Source: Gracilibacillus suaedae (GTDB lineage: Bacteria > Bacillota > Bacilli > Bacillales > Amphibacillaceae). Taken from it: 64,000 nt of DNA. This document shows, in pieces, positions 62,202 through 64,000 of the stretch. Positions within the stretch are counted from its first letter, which is position 1; each line of letters opens with the position of its first letter. The notes beneath the pieces were generated by a model that worked only from the letters and a program-made list of their open reading frames with translations, did not search any database and had not been told where the DNA came from. The translations under genes were made by a program, and so were the position numbers. The stretch is taken from positions 1 to 64,000 of the forward strand of contig NZ_JAGFVL010000030.1 of the NCBI RefSeq assembly GCF_017599345.1. The letters run 5' to 3'.

Positions 62202-64000
62202 TCATGCCCTTTTTTGCTTCTCATTACTTACGGCTAATAATTTTTTAAGTTCGACAACAATTTGTTCTTTTGTCAAATCGATTTCTTCCAGCAATTCTTT
62301 GACATTACCGTGTTCAATGTACCGATCAGGAATACCCATTCTTTTAATTTCAGGGTGATAATTATTTTCTTCTGCAAATTCAAGAACCGCAGAACCAAAA
62401 CCACCTTTAAGTACTGCTTCTTCCACAGTTAAAATCGGGATGTTTTTACTCATTCTATCATGTAACATTTGCTCATCTAACGGTTTAATAAATCTTGCAT
62501 TAATGACTTCAACTTGAACACCTTGCTTTTGCATATATTCGCTCGCAGCTAGAGACATAGCAATGGTAGTCCCGAATGTTAAGATAACTGCGTCTGTTCC
62601 TTGTTTTAACACTTCCCATTTACCAATAGGCAATGTTTTTAACTCTCGGTCCATTTCTACACCTAATCCATTTCCTCTCGGGAAACGAACAGCAATAGGT
62701 CCTTCATTATAAGATACAGCTGTATTCACCATATGTTGACACTCATTTTCATCCTTTGGCATCATAATCACCATGTTAGGTAAATGACGCAAGAAAGCAA
62801 TATCAAAAACTCCTTGATGTGTTTCACCATCTGCTCCTACTAGTCCTGCACGGTCGATTCCAAAAGCAACGTTTAGGTTTTGGCGACATACATCATGCAC
62901 TAATTGATCATAAGCCCTTTGTAAAAATGTGGAATATATCGCTAAGAACGGCTTCATGCCTTGTGTTGCTAAACCAGCTGACAAAGTAGCCGCATGTTGT
63001 TCAGCTATTCCTACATCAAATAAACGATCTGGATACTTTTCCTGAAATTTGTCCAGTTTTGAGCCAAGTATCATAGCAGGTGTGATCACAGCAAGACGTT
63101 CTTCTTTTCCAGCAATATTTTCTAATGTATCACTTACAACTTGACTCCATGCTGGTGCAGGATTAGCAGGCTTAATCTTTTCACCTGAATCGATTTTATA
63201 AGGACCTACTCCATGCCATTTATCTTTTTTGTCAGATTCGGCAGGGTAATAGCCTTTTCCTTTTTGCGTGATTACATGAACAAGCACAGGTCCTTGCGTT
63301 TTCTTAGCATATGCAATATTTTCTTCTAAATCCTTAAAATCATGACCATCAACAGGTCCAAAATAAGTAAAACCAAATTCCTCAAACAACATACCCGGAA
63401 CCATAAAATATTTCATGCTATCCTTCACTCGCTCCGCTGTTTGAGCAATCATGCCACCGACCGCTGGAATTTTCTTTAACAGAACTTCTAACTCATCTTT
63501 AACCCGATTATATTTACCGGCACTTCTCATTCTTCCTAACGCATTATGTAATGCCCCAACATTGCCTGCGATCGACATTTCATTATCATTGAGTATCACT
63601 GTGATATTTTTCTTTTCGTGACCAATATGATTTAGTGCTTCCAATGCCATACCACCTGTTAAAGCACCATCGCCAATAATTGGAACAACATAATTATCAG
63701 CTTGTTTCATATCACGAGCAATTGCCATCCCCATGGCTGCAGACAGAGATGTTGAGCTATGTCCTGTTTCCCATACATCATGCTTGCTTTCTGTCATTTT
63801 AGGAAAACCGCAAAGCCCTTTATACTGTCTAAGCGTATCAAATTGCTCGGTACGTCCAGTCAGTATTTTATGAATATAGGATTGATGCCCAACGTCAAAG
63901 ATTAATTTATCTTCAGGACTATTAAATTGCTTGTGTAATGCGAGCGTTAGTTCTACTACTCCTAAATTGGCTCCTAAGTGACCGCCCGTTACAGATAATT
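62202..64000 (-). CDS. dxs: 1-deoxy-D-xylulose-5-phosphate synthase, N-terminus beyond window
   Basis: The frame is open to the window edge, so the first part of the gene lies outside; the methionine at 63797 is internal (preceded in frame by [20 protein letters not shown] and [16 protein letters not shown]). Visible are the TPP motif [16 protein letters not shown], the pyrimidine-binding [18 protein letters not shown] and the C-terminal domain. It condenses pyruvate and glyceraldehyde 3-phosphate in the MEP isoprenoid pathway. It ends six bases before tlyA, so the two are cotranscribed. Confidence 0.95.
   Translation of the reverse strand, partial: LSVTGGHLGANLGVVELTLALHKQFNSPEDKLIFDVGHQSYIHKILTGRTEQFDTLRQYKGLCGFPKMTESKHDVWETGHSSTSLSAAMGMAIARDMKQADNYVVPIIGDGALTGGMALEALNHIGHEKKNITVILNDNEMSIAGNVGALHNALGRMRSAGKYNRVKDELEVLLKKIPAVGGMIAQTAERVKDSMKYFMVPGMLFEEFGFTYFGPVDGHDFKDLEENIAYAKKTQGPVLVHVITQKGKGYYPAESDKKDKWHGVGPYKIDSGEKIKPANPAPAWSQVVSDTLENIAGKEERLAVITPAMILGSKLDKFQEKYPDRLFDVGIAEQHAATLSAGLATQGMKPFLAIYSTFLQRAYDQLVHDVCRQNLNVAFGIDRAGLVGADGETHQGVFDIAFLRHLPNMVIMMPKDENECQHMVNTAVSYNEGPIAVRFPRGNGLGVEMDRELKTLPIGKWEVLKQGTDAVILTFGTTIAMSLAASEYMQKQGVQVEVINARFIKPLDEQMLHDRMSKNIPILTVEEAVLKGGFGSAVLEFAEENNYHPEIKRMGIPDRYIEHGNVKELLEEIDLTKEQIVVELKKLLAVSNEKQKRA

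Noticed and set aside
62202-63797. dxs start at the methionine at 63797
   Set aside because: The frame continues upstream to the window edge with conserved Dxs sequence, so this methionine is internal.
1-64000. tRNA, rRNA or prophage genes
   Set aside because: No tRNA-like cloverleaf, rRNA stretch or phage structural gene was noticed while reading both strands; tRNA detection by eye is not fully reliable.

Overview
The window is a low-GC Firmicute chromosome, almost certainly an endospore-forming member of the Bacillaceae, and probably one of the halotolerant genera around Oceanobacillus, Virgibacillus and Gracilibacillus. Gene content and order follow, in reverse orientation, the Bacillus subtilis block from dxs-yqxC-ahrC-recN-spoIVB-spo0A through bkd, rnz, fur, spoIIA, spoVA, lysA, scpAB, resABCD and sigX to recQ-ypbB. 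The genus is inferred; the family follows from synteny and from the sporulation gene set. Most genes lie on the minus strand.

Layout from left to right. Positions 1-1466 hold an IS256-type element whose right end forms the 3' end of the LysM gene ypbE. Then come ypbD, recQ, ypbB and, on the plus strand, ferredoxin. Next are rsiX and sigX (with a SigX-type promoter), a cobalamin-riboswitch unit (DUF4430 lipoprotein plus ECF S component) sitting where resE is expected, and resDCBA. rluB, spmB, spmA, dacB, a 0.5 kb dispersed repeat, scpBA and a 27-residue YjcZ-type gene follow. A solitary ribT, ppiB and lysA precede a shortened spoVA operon (AF, AB, AA only). After an 83-bp tandem repeat come sigF, spoIIAB, spoIIAA and dacF, then xerD, yqzK, fur, spoIIM, yqxK (EndoQ-like) and nudF. 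The middle section carries yqkF, yqkB, yqjQ, a glycerophosphodiesterase, rnz, dinB, an M20 peptidase, the small prli42 gene and brxB. It ends with an orphan sensor kinase paired with a BMP-type binding protein, a TerC protein and a TRIC-like channel. The right part has the branched-chain keto-acid dehydrogenase operon (bkdR-buk-lpdV-bkdAA-bkdAB-bkdB, without ptb and bcd), yqzF, aspartokinase, a LysM-CAP protein, an MscS channel, spo0A, spoIVB, recN, argR, tlyA and the 3' part of dxs, which runs off the window.

The sporulation genes form the backbone: spo0A, spoIIA-sigF, dacF, spoIIM, spmAB, spoVA and spoIVB, with recognisable SigH, SigF/G and 0A-box signals. The most striking observation is that spo0A itself appears frameshifted by a 16-nt deletion inside its DNA-binding domain, with the rest of the original C-terminus still readable in another frame. 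This is either a real asporogenous mutation or a sequence error.

Other points of note are the replacement of resE by a B12-regulated uptake unit, a BkdR that has lost the sigma-54 contact loop (GAFTGA) and is fused translationally to buk behind a SigA-like promoter with a palindromic operator, and a dispersed repeat (five copies plus a fragment) with partly compensating stems. All functional statements come from reading protein motifs and synteny by eye; no database search was run.
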